Position numbers and translations under genes: made by a program. From positions 13,826,001 to 13,890,000 of the forward strand of contig CM060732.1 in assembly GCA_030704615.1 (NCBI GenBank): 64,000 bases of DNA, in the 5' to 3' direction. Source of the DNA: Takakia lepidozioides. Its lineage: Eukaryota; Streptophyta; Takakiopsida; Takakiales; Takakiaceae. Below the pieces are notes generated by a model. It saw nothing but the letters and a program-made list of their open reading frames with translations, did no database searches and had not been told where the DNA came from. Positions within the stretch are counted from its first letter, which is position 1. Every line of letters starts with the position of its first letter. This document shows positions 51,995 to 63,291 of the stretch, in pieces.

Positions 51995-52732
51995 CACTAC
52001 AAGAGATGAGCGTTTTTAGGACTAAGGATTGGCGGAGTCATAAAAACGGCACTAAGTATACGACTACAAAGCGCTGAAATGCGTTGCAGTCATAGTTTTA
52101 TCACTTTATAGTAATGGATATCACTACATGACTCCGGAAAATTAGGGAGCATTGGTCAAACATTGTTGACCATGATGACAAGGATGGTTTTATGACTAGT
52201 GTGATATGTTTGACTAGACGTGGACGACGTTTCATGGAATCTTGTGACTCCATGACTGAAGATGGTTTTACAGCTCTATTTATACGACTACATCCCTACA
52301 CGTGTCATTTTGAAAGCACATACATGAATGTATTCATCCATTGGATGAGTTTATCCATCGATGACATGGCATGTAAACTTATGAGTCCCTTACTGCAAAT
52401 TGTATCATAACTCTATATATATGACTACATCACTACACATGTCATTTAAAAGGCATATACATTGATGAATTCATTCAATGGATGGGTTCATCCATCCGCC
52501 TATACGGTGTGTCGATTTGATATATGTTCAATAAATTGGACCTGGATGGACGTGGCTTAACAAGGATCGCAAGATATATGAGATTAAAATACGTGGTTGT
52601 ACAAGGTTAGATCATGATGGAAATTATTTTGAATCGTTAGATTTTACAGGATCTAACGGTCTAGATTGTTTAAGATCTAACGGTTTAAGATTACACCGCC
52701 GAACTTTACACCGGGCTGGGACTTAGGCTTTT

Positions 52733-53053
52733 TTGTCTCCTGCGTTTCACCTATTTGATGTTGTGTCATGGAACGCGATGATCGTAGGATATGCAGGGGC
52801 GTGGGATGGAGGCTTTGCAGACCTTCCTACACTTGAGCAAATGATGCAGGAAGGAGAAGAAGAGGAGGAGAGGAGACGAGGAGAAGATCCCAACATTCTT
52901 GTGAGCTCACCGTTTTTGGGAGAGAGACGAGACGAGGAGACGCTCGCCGTTCTTGGGAGAGTCAGCTTGGTCTTAGCAGGCCGTGTTTCAATCTCTGCCT
53001 GCTCAGCTGCATCGTGGTGGTTCGATCTCACATACCAATCCAACATTACCTGA
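52733..53053 (+). pseudogene. Captured PPR gene fragment in CACTA1
   Basis: 'FDVVSWNAMIVGYA' is the classic end/start of an L/S-type PPR motif. After it the frame becomes Glu/Arg-rich and then matches the segment shared with CACTA2. It is a host gene piece carried by the transposon. Confidence 0.7.
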
Positions 53054-53184
53054 CTACAGATACAAACAGCACACACAAGGGGTCCTTTTGGGCTGATGGT
53101 CGGTCAAATCCTCTATGGGTCATGATACAAGGTAAAGGATAATGTGGTGAGGATACCTTCTTCTTTGACCTATTTCAGCCTGTT

Positions 53185-55150
53185 TTGCTCTGTTTGGCAG
53201 CATGAAAGTATCCAAAAATAGGTAATAGAGATGAGGAGAAGCTTTGGAATGAACATTTTTCCGACCCCAGTCAATGGCGAGACAATGGAGACAAAAAGGT
53301 GAATGCATGTTGGACTACACTAGAGAGAAGTAGATGCAATTTAGAATTAGAACTACTGTAATAATTAGGGTTGGGGTTTGCTGAAAGAACTTCACGCCGT
53401 CAGTGTCAGCTGCTAGCAGCAAGTATTCATGATTTGTACACAGACAGGGGTAGCTAAAGGACCAGGGATAGAGGTCCAGGTTCATCCAAGAGGGTTTTTA
53501 AGGTTTCATCCATACTGAATGAAATTTCTGTTATAACCATAACTGGATGATTTACAGGCAGATATGCATTTCAATGCATTTTAGGTTTATGCTCCTTTGA
53601 TTTAAACCTATTGAATGCCCATTTTTCATCCTGGTCTGATACCATCCATACCGGATGGTGGATGAAATCGCGGGTGGTTTTCCTTTAAGTGTCTCTCTGC
53701 CCTAGACACAACACGATATCGTGCGTGCTTTTTTTCTCTGGAAGAGGGCGATGGCAGACGAATGCTCGATGGCGGCTGAATGCCCGAGCAGCAAGATCCG
53801 AACGGGTGTGTTCTTGTTTTTTGAACGCGCGATGACGGCAGACACTTTCATCTCCCGCGATGGCAAATGACATACTGTTATGTTTGCCTACGTTTTTTCC
53901 TCTTTGATGAAGCAGCGGCGGTTATGGAGGTGGGGAAGCGGCCTGTATTACAAGATACAACCTGTCCTCAACTCTCCTCCCGTTGCATTTTGTTGTGCTC
54001 GTTCAAATTCAGATGATGAACACTGCAGCGTCCTACTCCACAAAAAGATTGAGGTTCTTTGTGGTGTCACATCTATGCTTTCTTCTGCTGGTTCTGTGAT
54101 CTTTGCATGCTTTATGGCTCATACCTGACATGGATAGCAACTGTGAAATCCTGTAATTCACTCGCGCATCCTCACTAACGCACAAAACATTTTTTGTGTT
54201 TGTTTTTGGGACGGGCGCAGGGTGAGGGATTTCACTTAGCATGAACTCTTTGGCTTGCACATGATCTGGTTACTGCAAGAGGGATAAGATATGCTGCAAG
54301 CTGCCGTTGTTGCAATTTTCTGCTTCAAAGCTGCTTCAAGGGGGATATGCCTTAAACCTTTACTTTGATTTCTGGTTCTTGGTAACCAAATCTGTTAAGT
54401 CAGGGAAGTAAATGGGCTGGGCCTCCTAGAAATCAGACCTTTTGTGAAGGTTCGGGCTGGTTGTTGTGATGACAAGGGTTTGGTGATGCAAGTGTGACAT
54501 TGGATGCATTTTTCCAGACCTGTTTTCTGGCCTTTTGGAGAGTCAGACAGTGCTGTTTATGCCTCACCAGTTTAGAATGTATTAAGTAAGGCATTGGGTA
54601 AGCCTTTTTAAGAACACATACATTCTTTCAGGCTCCCCCATGGAGATTATAACCTGATTACAGACTGGTATTTTTGAGGATCTCTCTAAAACTTGGCAGA
54701 GTGACTGGATAAGGCCCTGGGATACATACCATAGCCCTGCATCTACTTATGGAAGTACAATCAGTTCAGCTTGTGCTTTTAGGAACATACAAGTCCTTTA
54801 AAGCTGTAATAGGGAATTATTTTCATCAAAGCTCTCACTCTTAGGCCTGCTAGAATGGTTTTCTCAAAGACCTGTTGAGCTTACAACATACTTGTTTAAG
54901 CTATTTGAACCCAAGAATTACCAAGCCAGTATTTTTAAAGGGATTTTTTGATTACGAACTGTATTCTTAAGCTCCCCCAGAGATTGGGAATGTGACATGG
55001 TAATGACTCTCTCTCTCTCTCCTCCTCTGATACATGATACATATATACATGATTGTGCAGGCATGGATAGCTGAAGGAGCAGGGATAGAGTGCATGGGTC
55101 CAGATTCATCCAAGAGGGCCGGATTTCAATCTCCAGATTACATATGATTC
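53185..55150. repeat. R2-related copies inside CACTA1
   Basis: 53185-53510 matches 25460-25855 over 'AATAGGTAATAGAGATGAGG', 'CCGACCCCAGTCAATGG' and the downstream half. 54995-55150 matches the 'GGATAGCTGAAGGAGCAGGG' half. Between them (53511-54994) I see only short frames without known motifs, and a (CT)n run is at 55009-55023. Confidence 0.6.
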
Positions 55151-55993
55151 CCTGTGGAAGGATAGCTACAAGAAACCTGCATGGATAGATGATCAATTGG
55201 GTTGGTCTTGAGCTGAAGAGCACGACCCCTGCAGGGATGTCTCTCCATCTGTAGATCTTTTAGGAAGTGGAAGGCTAGGCCTAGGGCCCAGCTTTCTTAT
55301 GACATTGTTAGCTGATTTTCAGTTCTTCTCCTTAGCTCGGTGCCTTTCTGTTTCCAAGTTATGGCAGTAGTTTCTGGCTGCAGTCTCTTTTCCTGCTAGA
55401 CTCTTTAGCTCTATGCAGACCCCCTTCTTTGCTTGCCTTCCTTCTTACTACTCTTTCTTGTCTTGGTACGCGAAACTGTGTCTTCCTCTTTCAGCCTCTA
55501 TGGCACTCTATCCAGAGGTTATTTTTCCTCTTTGTATCCAAGGACATTTTATGTCCATTACCTATAAAGTTCTAGAGGACACTGTCCCCCACTGTCCCTC
55601 TTTGTTAACAAAAATAAAAATAATAAAAAAAGACAACAATGGCTTCCATTCTATTTTCCTAGATACCTAATGAGAATTTAAATCAATTAATAATCTAAAT
55701 ATTATGTATGATTTAATTTATTAAACATATGTCTCTCTGATGGAGTTATACTTTGTAGACATGTAGTCATGTTAGTCATATATAAATCATATAGTTGTGA
55801 CTACATCCTCTCTACAGCATGACTCCAGGTGCCACACACGCAGTCACGGCTATGACTTGCAAAACGCAGTCTTAAAGACTAGTCGCTATGACATGGTTTT
55901 TTTCACTGCAGAGTGATATAGTCATGAACGCATATAGGACTGAAAAAATAGTCATATGTGCAGTCATAAAAACGCTCATCTGTTGTAGTGTGA

Positions 55994-57350
55994 ACTCGTG
56001 CTGCTCCTTGAGTGACGGCTGCAGCAGACTCCACCTGCACTAGTGGTAGTGCTGCCCCACACATAAATCCCATGCCTCCCATGTCTCCTCCGTCAGGATG
56101 ACGCTGCTGAGGAGGAACAGAAGGTGGACCCTTAGGTCTTGGAGCTGGTACCACCTGAGCTGTGGCCATGGCAAAAAGCCTTTGCTCTAGTTGCTGAAGC
56201 CGGTTGGCCATGCCTTGGTCAACGCCCTGACCTCCACGTCCTTGGCCATACTGTGCTTGCCCTCGTCCCACACCTCGTGCCTGACCACCTCATCCTCTTT
56301 GAGGTGCTCCACCTCGCCCTCGGGCTCCATAGTTCCCTTGGAACTGGCCTTGCCGCAACTCAGGGTGCAAGTCATAACACTGGGCATCTCCATGCCCATA
56401 CTTGCCACAATGCCCACACTGCAACTGTGCAGGCTGTGCTTGTGCCGGCCCTTTGCCACTTTCTGGGCAATCTTTCTTGACATGGGGTCCTCTACATGTC
56501 CAACATACCACCCCTGGTTGCTGTTGGCCTGCAAAAGAAGCTACTGGCCTCTACACCTGGGGTCCCCTGTAAGCTCCATAGAATTTGGGTTGGGCAACCT
56601 TGCCCCCCTGACCACGCTGTTGGGCAGTCCCTTGTACCTGTTGGCTGGCAGCTGCGCCTCGTGCAGGCATGTCCTTGCCAAATCCAATGGTAACAACTCC
56701 CTCCTCCACCATGTTGAGCTCAATCCGCTCAGCCAGCAAAAACACATCTGCTAATGTGGGTTGGGCCGCTTGTAACAGGGTTGCATCCCGCACCCTTCTC
56801 CTGAGCTCCTTGTCCAAAATTCCATACCAGAACTGGACTGCCTGAGCTTTAGTAACCCCTTGGGTCACACTTATCAAGTGCCTCATACGAGTGTAGGCCT
56901 CTCGTAGGCTCTCATCGCTGGAAGTCTTGTAAACTTTGCAGCTTTTCTGTCCGTACGCCTTGGTAGTTCGTCTGCAACTCCTGGAAGAAGTCCACCACCG
57001 GGTTGAATCTAGGCACATGTGTTGTAGTCGTGGCATGAGGAGTAGTAGCACCTTTTGAACTGGTACCACCTGCAGAAGTACCGGCACTACTTGTTCCACT
57101 ACTAGTGCTGGCAGTGGGAGATATTGGTGCTGATGCAGCTACTGGTCGCGTCGTGCCTCAAGTAATGGAGACGTAGTCAGATGACCAATACATCATCCAC
57201 TCCTCAATCTCTGCTTCATGTCCTCGCATGAACTCGTGGTAATCGTTCATAGGCAGGCCTTCCAAATGCTGGAACAGTCTCTTCCACGCCATGAATGGGG
57301 TGAACAGCTGTGGATTGCGCAGTCTGTGTCTGACTCTGCATTAGTTGAGG
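55994..57350 (-). pseudogene. Gag capsid and nucleocapsid, element M copy 2
   Basis: Capsid text: 'MAWKRLFQHLEGLPMNDYHE' (near 57290), then after shifts 'SLREAYTRMRHLISVTQGVT' and 'ELNMVEEGVVTIGFGKDMPA', a Retrotrans_gag pattern. Nucleocapsid: 'CWTCRGPHVKKDC' and 'CGHCGKYGHGDAQC'. Stops at 'YRGPQV*RPV' and 'GAPQRG*GGQ', and shifts near 56940 and 57170, show decay relative to copy 1. CACTA1 interrupts it after 'AARVH'. Confidence 0.75.
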
Positions 57351-59216
57351 GTGGAGGTGAAGGTGGTCTGAAACGAACACCTCGTCTGGTGAACCCACTC
57401 TCACTGCTACTGCTTGTAGCCGTACTCCCCTCAAAACCCTTGGGTAACTCCGTGATGACACTCACAATCCGCACCTCCCCCACGTGACACTATAAGGCTC
57501 TAGAACTAATTCTAATAGTGACACGGGTGAGCACCTGTTGCGGATTAAGGGTCATATCCCAGTGGCTAAGGGCACCTGCACTTGCATCCACCGCAAGAAC
57601 TCCTATGGTTGGCTGGTCATCAACCCAGCCTCACCATAGAAGAAACATTGGTGGTCTTGCTGGTCATCACTCCAGCCTCACCATCGACAACATACTCTAG
57701 GATTGACCGGTGATCAAATCCGGCCTAATCCCTATGAAAGCAAGCGCCCACACAAAACCAACATGACGCACAGTCAAGCATGCAGGTGTGGGGGGGGGGG
57801 GGGGGGCAAACACAAGAAACCAAAACATCAACACCCCCACACCAAAATCCCTCCACAATGCTGCTCCTGCAGAATACCCCAGCCCAAAAACCCCGGACTG
57901 ACTGGCCTCCACCAAGAGAGGCTTTGGCAACTACAAGTACAAAGTAATGAAAATAGTAAAGAGAGGGAGGGGAAGAATAGAGGTCCGACCAAGCAAGATC
58001 TGATTTTGATCTATGCTATCAACTGCCAGACTTCTCTCAACGTGCCTCGTTTTGCATGATGGTAAGGTGTGGGAGGTATCTATATCCAGAAACCTGCCAC
58101 TAACCTTATCCCAAGCTACAGTAGCTCGCTCTAACCAACCCTCCTCCTCTCTCTGCCAGGTAGAGACAAAACAATACTCCCCTATCTCCCGCTCACAGAA
58201 TACTAAAGAAAATAAAGGTAGGGTCTGACAGTCTCTCAACTCGAAAGCTTTGAGACGGTTGCGGGTGTCCTTGTTGCAAATGACTGCATCTCCTTCAAGC
58301 AGAACAAACTGTTTGTGTGCTAATGAACCCCCGTTTGTGGTTGCCTCGTGCAGAGCGTGTCCGGCTGCAACCACGTCTGATTGCAAAAACTTGTGCAGCT
58401 CCTACTCCTCTGCTCCAGTACACCACGGCCTTGTGGCTGAACACCTTGGTCCCCGGGGCTGTCTTTGGCTGTGTTCCAAGCCTAGCTTCCACCCACTTTG
58501 GTATTTCACCTACAGCTGCAGAACTGCTTGCTCCAACAGAGTTCTGACTGTCCAAAGCAATATTGAGGCCCTCAACGTTACTGCCTGTTTGCGCTTCGAA
58601 CATACGATTGTGATCTGCCCACCAAACCAAGGTGTCTGCCACCGTACTCCCCCGCTGCACGGATGGCATGCAGCTCAATCTTTCAACCCGTTTTCTTCTG
58701 GTGGAATTCCGGCTTAGGCGGGGAGCTATTTTTGGATCCACCGCTTACCACCCTCCTACAACTGGCAACGAGAGAAACCCTACCAGCTGCTATACGACAG
58801 TGGTTTCAGGACCTTTGTCCAAGTAACTATGGATCCTTTACCCTGCACAGCCTTTCGACAAGATCATTGCGATCGAGGTCTGTCCTCAGAACCTCGCACT
58901 CGCACTAGATCGCAGCTTGCTTCCGCAGGTAGCTTGCAAGCGTGGAATCCCGTCTTCCCCTTACAGCCATAGGTTATGGTGAACACATTATTCTACTGCC
59001 CCCCGAATCAACTTCCTCCAAAATACATCGCTCCTGTGCAACAACAACAAAACGGAAAACGCTTCTTGGACGAGATTGGTGTGGCTTATGACGAGTTGGA
59101 GATACGTCGTCATCAAGCATGCCGCTCTCTTCACCTCGACCATCGACATAGTGCTAACATAAAAGAACTCTATCTAGCTTAGCACTACAAAAGCTAGACA
59201 TGTCATCTCTCTCGAG
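57351..59216 (-). other. 5' leader of M with two ORFs of unknown function
   Basis: Between gag and module T2 the minus strand has frames at 58295-58741 ('ADTLVWWADHNRMFEAQTGS', 'EIPKWVEARLGTQPK') and 57931-58386 ('HKQFVLLEGDAVICNKDTRN', 'EIGEYCFVSTWQREEEGWLE'). They overlap in different frames and may be one decayed ORF preceding gag. A 17-G run lies at 57790-57806. 57590-57720 contains near-repeats of 'GGTCATCAACCCAGCCTCAC'. No primer-binding site was recognised next to T2. Confidence 0.4.
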
Positions 59217-59566
59217 TGATAGAAAACTAAAATCACACTGTTGACACAATGACATGAAATACAACACCATCACTCGTTAAACTAAGAGTTGAGTCAGGGG
59301 CACCCCAAGCTATGGGGACTCCACCCCACAACATCCTATTCTCCTTTCATAAGCACACTTAGATTCTAAGCAGTGAAGAAGCTCGGTCGTGTAGGCTCAA
59401 CTCGAGAGAGATGAGCCGCACGACTGACGCTCTCGTGAAGATAAGATGGTTTAGGTGTCAAGCTAAACTTGACACTTGACTTAACACTTGAACTAAATCC
59501 AAGTGTTAAATACAAATAACTAGCTTTATTCTAGTTAGTTTCACACTGTGTTTATTTAACTTGACA
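59217..59566 (-). repeat. Module T, copy 2 (350 bp)
   Basis: It has TGATAG...CTTGACA ends on the plus strand and nearly the full sequence of T1 reversed. It forms the right boundary of the 18.8 kb insertion next to the AGAG duplication. Confidence 0.85.
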
Positions 59567-59570
59567 AGAG

Positions 59571-59686
59571 TATCTCGTGAAATGGAAAGACTATCATCAA
59601 GTAGAGGCAACTTGGATGCGTGCCTTAGAAATGGAAAACGCACCCGAGGCGGTGGCAACATTCGAAGGGCAACCTCAAAAGCGGAA
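59571..59686 (+). pseudogene. Chromodomain of chromovirus D, C-terminal part
   Basis: The frame reads 'YLVKWKDYHQVEATWMRALE' then 'NAPEAVATFE', the second and third strands and helix of a chromodomain, ending in a stop near 59686. It continues exactly from 'FKNQELE' at 40726 when the insertion is left out. Chromoviral chromodomains guide integration to marked chromatin. Confidence 0.85.
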
Positions 59687-59712
59687 GGAGCGTTGATGGG
59701 GACATCAATCTT

Positions 59713-60066
59713 AGGTGGTGGGGGAGGGCATGCATGTTTAGTCCGGTTTAGCTAGCTCGGGAATCCGATTGCAAAGACTTGTGTTGTACAAACCTTGTTC
59801 ATAAAGAGAAGGTTGTGTTTCCTATTTTGTTTGGAATGGTGATGCCCTGGTGATGCATGGCATGGTTGGCTAGTATGTAGAATGCATGCTAGCTTATAAA
59901 AAATAGAGAGAGGTAAATTGGACAGGTCGTGTGTTTGCGTAGTGTCAAAATCAGGTGACTCCCATTTAAGGAGCAAAGAAACTTGTGCCTTCTTTGGGAG
60001 TTCACGTGCTAGTACGCACCTGCGGGCTAACGTGAAAGTTACATGCTTCCGGTCATGTACTATAAT
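59713..60066 (+). repeat. Polypurine tract and partial 3' LTR of chromovirus D
   Basis: AGGTGGTGGGGGAGGG (59713-59728) precedes TGCATGTTTAGTCC, the expected PPT-LTR junction after the chromodomain stop. The LTR runs to 60066, where element B begins. Its distal part (59880-60066) is repeated in reverse at about 63780-64000 with an extra stretch of about 50 bp. Confidence 0.65.
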
Positions 60067-60317
60067 TGTCGCGGCCCTTTGCCTTGAGGGTAGGGGGTCG
60101 GGACACATGAGGGGCTGCCCCTGTGGTGGGGGCATCGGCAGCGATAGGTATGGGGGGCTGAAGCACCCTTGAGTGCCCAAGGCACTGAAGGAGGCGGAGG
60201 CGCTCACTAGGTGGAGTCCCGCACACCGGGTTGCGGTGGGGGTGGCTCCACAAGGGGTGGTGGTAGCTTAGCGGGACTTAGTGGGGGTGGCATAGGACTC
60301 ACCATGGGAGCGGAGAC
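60067..60317 (+). repeat. Truncated LTR of element B, plus-strand copy
   Basis: It starts TGTCGCGGCCCTTTGCC, the 5' end of LTR B, and follows it to 'GGCGGAGACCTCG'-like text, then jumps into gag at 'GAGCTGAACCACAAG'. The rest of the LTR, the PBS and the N-terminal gag are deleted. The two sides share only CG at the junction. Confidence 0.8.
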
Positions 60318-61100
60318 CTCGGAGCTGAACCACAAGAAGACCCGGCGGGAAGGTGACTCCTTCCGACCGGAAAAGAAGTGGGATAGGCCACGCGGCGACA
60401 ATGGCACGTGGAAATCGAAGGGAGAGGCCTTCACACGTCAAGGCGGCACCCGGTGCTTCGAAAGGAAAAGCGGGTGGAGCGGCTTATGGCGGACAGAAGG
60501 CAACCTTTGATGGAGTGTGTTTCAATTGCGGGGAGCCCGGGCACATGGCCAAGAAGTGCACGAAACCTCGACAATTGAACATGACTCGGGCAACCACGGA
60601 GCTGTCGGAAGATACCATCAGTCGCCTAGGGGAAGTGGTGGTCGCCAGGACTTGCAAGGTAGGCAACTATTCTTGTGAGTTGTATCAGGAAACTGGCGCC
60701 CTGCGTAAAGGGAGTCAGTTATTGTTTGTGGATGGGATAATATCCGGAACTAACGTGTCGTTGTTGGTGGACACAGGAGCGTCGCACTCCTTCATGACGC
60801 CGGCAACGGCGCGAAAGTTGGGACTCCCGACAAGTGACGTGGGGGCCTCTATTGAGGTGCGTTCTGCCAAAGGAGAACCACAATTGGCAACAAGGTTGGC
60901 GTTTGATGTTCTCCTTCAACTGGGGAGTTGGGAGGGACGTGAGAACTTCACCATCTGCGAGATCGATGGAGTGGATCTCATTTTGGGGATGACCTTTTTG
61001 AGCAAATCCGGAGCGGTCATAGATGGCCGTAAGAGAGTGGTCACACTGCCATGTGGGAATGGTGGCGAGGTTTTACGAGTGTCGGAAACGCCCAAATCCG
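60318..61100 (+). pseudogene. Gag C-terminus, zinc knuckle and protease, element B copy 2
   Basis: It begins with 'ELNHKKTRREGDSFRPEKKW', identical to the end of the gag at 13232. 'CFNCGEPGHMAKKC' is a CX2CX4HX4C knuckle. 'VSLLVDTGASHSFM' is the protease active site, and 'IDGVDLILGMTFLSKSGAVI' the second protease block. A frameshift near 61095 separates it from RT. Confidence 0.85.
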
Positions 61101-62460
61101 TGGGAGGGCGAAAAACCTTCTGTCAGCAAGGGAGTGGGCCGTGGAGGAGGCACACGAGCCCCAGTTTTTGCTTTACATTAGAGAAGTGAAAGGAGAAGGC
61201 GATGGGGAGCCGAGCCCAGATTGGATCAAGGGGATTTTGGAGAAATACCAGGATGTGATGCCGGAGGATTTACCAAGCGGCTTGCCACCACGAAGAGGAG
61301 TTGACCACAAGATTGAGGTGATACCGGGATCGGAACCGCCTGCCAAGGCGCCCTACCGGTTGAGCCACAGAGAGTTGGTTGAGCTGAAGACTCAGCTCAA
61401 GGATCTAATGTCAAAGGGGTACATCCGGCCGAGTAAGTCACCTTACGGAGCCCCGGTGCTATTTGCAGACAAGAAGGATGGGACGCTGCGGATGTGTGTC
61501 GATTACAGGGCTCTGAATAAGGTGACTATCAAAAACCGGTACCCTTTGCCAAGGATCGACGACCTCTTCGATCGGTTGGCAGGAGCGAAGTATTTCAGCT
61601 GGATCGACTTGCGCTCCGGCTATCACCAAATTCGGGTGGCGGAAAGAGATGAGAAGAAAACCACGTGCAGGACAAGGTATGGTTCATATGAGTTCTTGGT
61701 GATGCCTTTTGGGCTCACTAATGCACCGGCGACCTTTAGCACGCTGATGAACAGCCTTTTCAGGAGTGGTTGGATGACTTTGTGATTGTATACATCGACG
61801 ACATCTTGGTGTACTCAAAAACAAAGGAGGACACCCTGGAGCACCTCAAAAGGGTGTTCCAAAAGTTGCGGGAAGGGAAGCTGTATGCCAAAGCTTCAAA
61901 ATGCGAATTCGGGGTCACGAAAGTGAAGTTCTTGGGGCATGTGATTACACAGGATGGGATCAAAATGGATGACAGAAAGGTGAGGGCGATCTTGGACTGG
62001 GAGCCTCCGACTTCGGTCCCGGGAGTGCGATCCTTCCTAGGACTCGCCTCCTATTACCGGAAGTATGTGAGAAATTTCGCCAAGATTGCGGGGCCGCTGT
62101 CAGACCTTCTGTGTAAATCTAAAGTCTGGGCATGGAACACCTTTTGTGGCCAAGCTTTTGCTGAATTGAAGCAGCGGATGGCGGAAGCTCCAGTCTTGAA
62201 AATCCCGGAGTTCGATCGTCCGTTCGAGATACATACAGATGCGTCGGACTTCGCGATTGGGGGTGTACTGATGCAAGATGAACGTCCAGTGGCTTACGAA
62301 AGTAAGAAACTGAATGAAGTGGAGCGACGGTGGCCGACGCATGAGAAAGAGATGAAGGCGGTGGTGCACTGTCTTGAGCTTTGGCACCACTATGTTGGTT
62401 CCAACCCAGTGAAGGTGTTCACGGACAATGTCACGGTGAAGTATTTTGCCATTAAAATTC
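61100..62460 (+). pseudogene. Reverse transcriptase and partial RNase H, element B copy 2
   Basis: '[20 protein letters not shown]', '[20 protein letters not shown]', '[15 protein letters not shown]' and, after a shift near 61765, '[20 protein letters not shown]' are gypsy RT with both catalytic blocks ([12 protein letters not shown]). RNase H follows ('HTDASDFAIGGVLMQ', 'THEKEMKAVVHCLELWHHYV', 'VFTDNVTVKYF') and is cut at about 62450. Integrase is absent. Confidence 0.9.
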
Positions 62461-62567
62461 TATTAATCTTGAAAATCATCACTATCGTCGTCCTGTCCTT
62501 GACTGTCCTGCTCCGCCTCCACCCCGTCATTGTCTTTCTCATCTCCAGCGGACTGCTCATTGGCCAG
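62461..62567 (-). other. Short segment between broken RNase H and inverted LTR B
   Basis: On the minus strand it reads as an acidic tail ('GDEKDNDGVEAEQDSQGQDD'), in frame with the LTR by chance or as a remnant of a target gene. There is no PBS next to the LTR here, so this is not a normal 5' junction. Confidence 0.4.
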
Positions 62568-63291
62568 TGTCGCGCACCTCACTTCGGTAAGCTCCCCCCT
62601 CAAGTCATAGTTACTCGCTTGATGCGCGCGCCTAACTCCCAACTTGGCCGCCGGGCCAACTTGGAGCTCTGGCTGCTCACCGGGGCATAACGGTCCCCAT
62701 TTGATCTCCCAAAGAACCCTCCAACGGTTTGGAACCAGCCGAATTCCCTTTGGTAGTTGGCGGTCCGGAACAGCTCCCCACTCTTTGGTCGCTTTCCGGC
62801 TCGCTTGCTTACTCACTAGTTTTTGGTCACCAACGGGCTTGCACCGTTCTCGGGGTTACTACTCCCTATATATACTGCTGTAGCTGTCCACGGGGGTTTC
62901 ACAAACAACCATGCCATTTTATGGCGAACCACCACGAACACCCTCGACTCCTGGTGATGAGTCGCGGTGAGTCTTGGCCAACCCACCACGGCCCGTATGG
63001 ACCATGATGAGTCCCAAGACTCCCCACTACTCCCACCACGAGGTCTCCGCCCCAGGGTGAGTCCTATGCCACCCCCACTAAGACCCGCTAAGCTACCACC
63101 ACCCCTTGTGGAGCCACCCCCACCGCAACCGGTGTGCGGGGCTCCACCTAGTGAGCGCCTCCGCCTCCTTGAGTGCCTTGGGCACTCAAGGGTGCTTCAG
63201 CCCCCATACCTATCGCTGCCACTGCCCCCACCACAGGGGCAGCCCCTCTTGTGTCCCGACCCCCCTGCCCTCAAGGCAAAGGGCCGCGACA
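62568..63291 (-). repeat. LTR of element B, inverted relative to the pol at its left
   Basis: It runs from TGTCGCGCACC to GGGCCGCGACA, 724 bp, colinear with 14166-14919 but without the long C run. Its orientation is opposite to the plus-strand gag-pol at 60067-62460. In minus orientation it is preceded by GGTAGGGGTGTG, a possible polypurine tract. Confidence 0.85.

Larger units (their letters stand above)
51995..55990. mobile_element. CACTA1, non-autonomous En/Spm-type transposon
   Basis: The element starts CACTACAAGAGATGAGCG and ends CGCTCATCTGTTGTAGTG, inverted repeats of about 28 bp with three mismatches. It is flanked by the 3-bp duplication TGA (51992-51994 and 55991-55993), the length expected for CACTA. 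Copy 1 of M has the uninterrupted site at about 39401. Subterminal regions carry many GACTACA/TATGACT motifs in both orientations. The 3996-bp interior has no transposase; it contains a PPR fragment, R2 repeats and the segment shared with CACTA2. Confidence 0.9.
40727..59566. mobile_element. 18.8 kb nested insertion carrying element M
   Basis: It is flanked by AGAG on both sides (40723-40726 and 59567-59570). Leaving it out makes the chromodomain frame of D continuous from 'KNQELE' to 'YLVKWKDYH', which is strong evidence that this is one insertion event. On the minus strand it starts with module T (59566-59217), contains M and its own nested insertions, then modules S, T and S, ending GCGCACGACA. 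Confidence 0.8.

Noticed and set aside
57697-58741. Leader ORFs of M as a LINE reverse transcriptase
   Set aside because: No RT or endonuclease motif (no YxDD) is present. The frames lie between module T2 and gag of M.
59217-59566. Module T as a simple solo LTR
   Set aside because: T alone has TG...CA ends, but the bases on its two sides do not match as a target duplication. The duplication AGAG is found only with the whole T...S insertion.
62463-62816. 117-aa minus frame through LTR B as a gene
   Set aside because: Most of it is translated LTR. Only the acidic 35-residue end is outside, and it has no family match.
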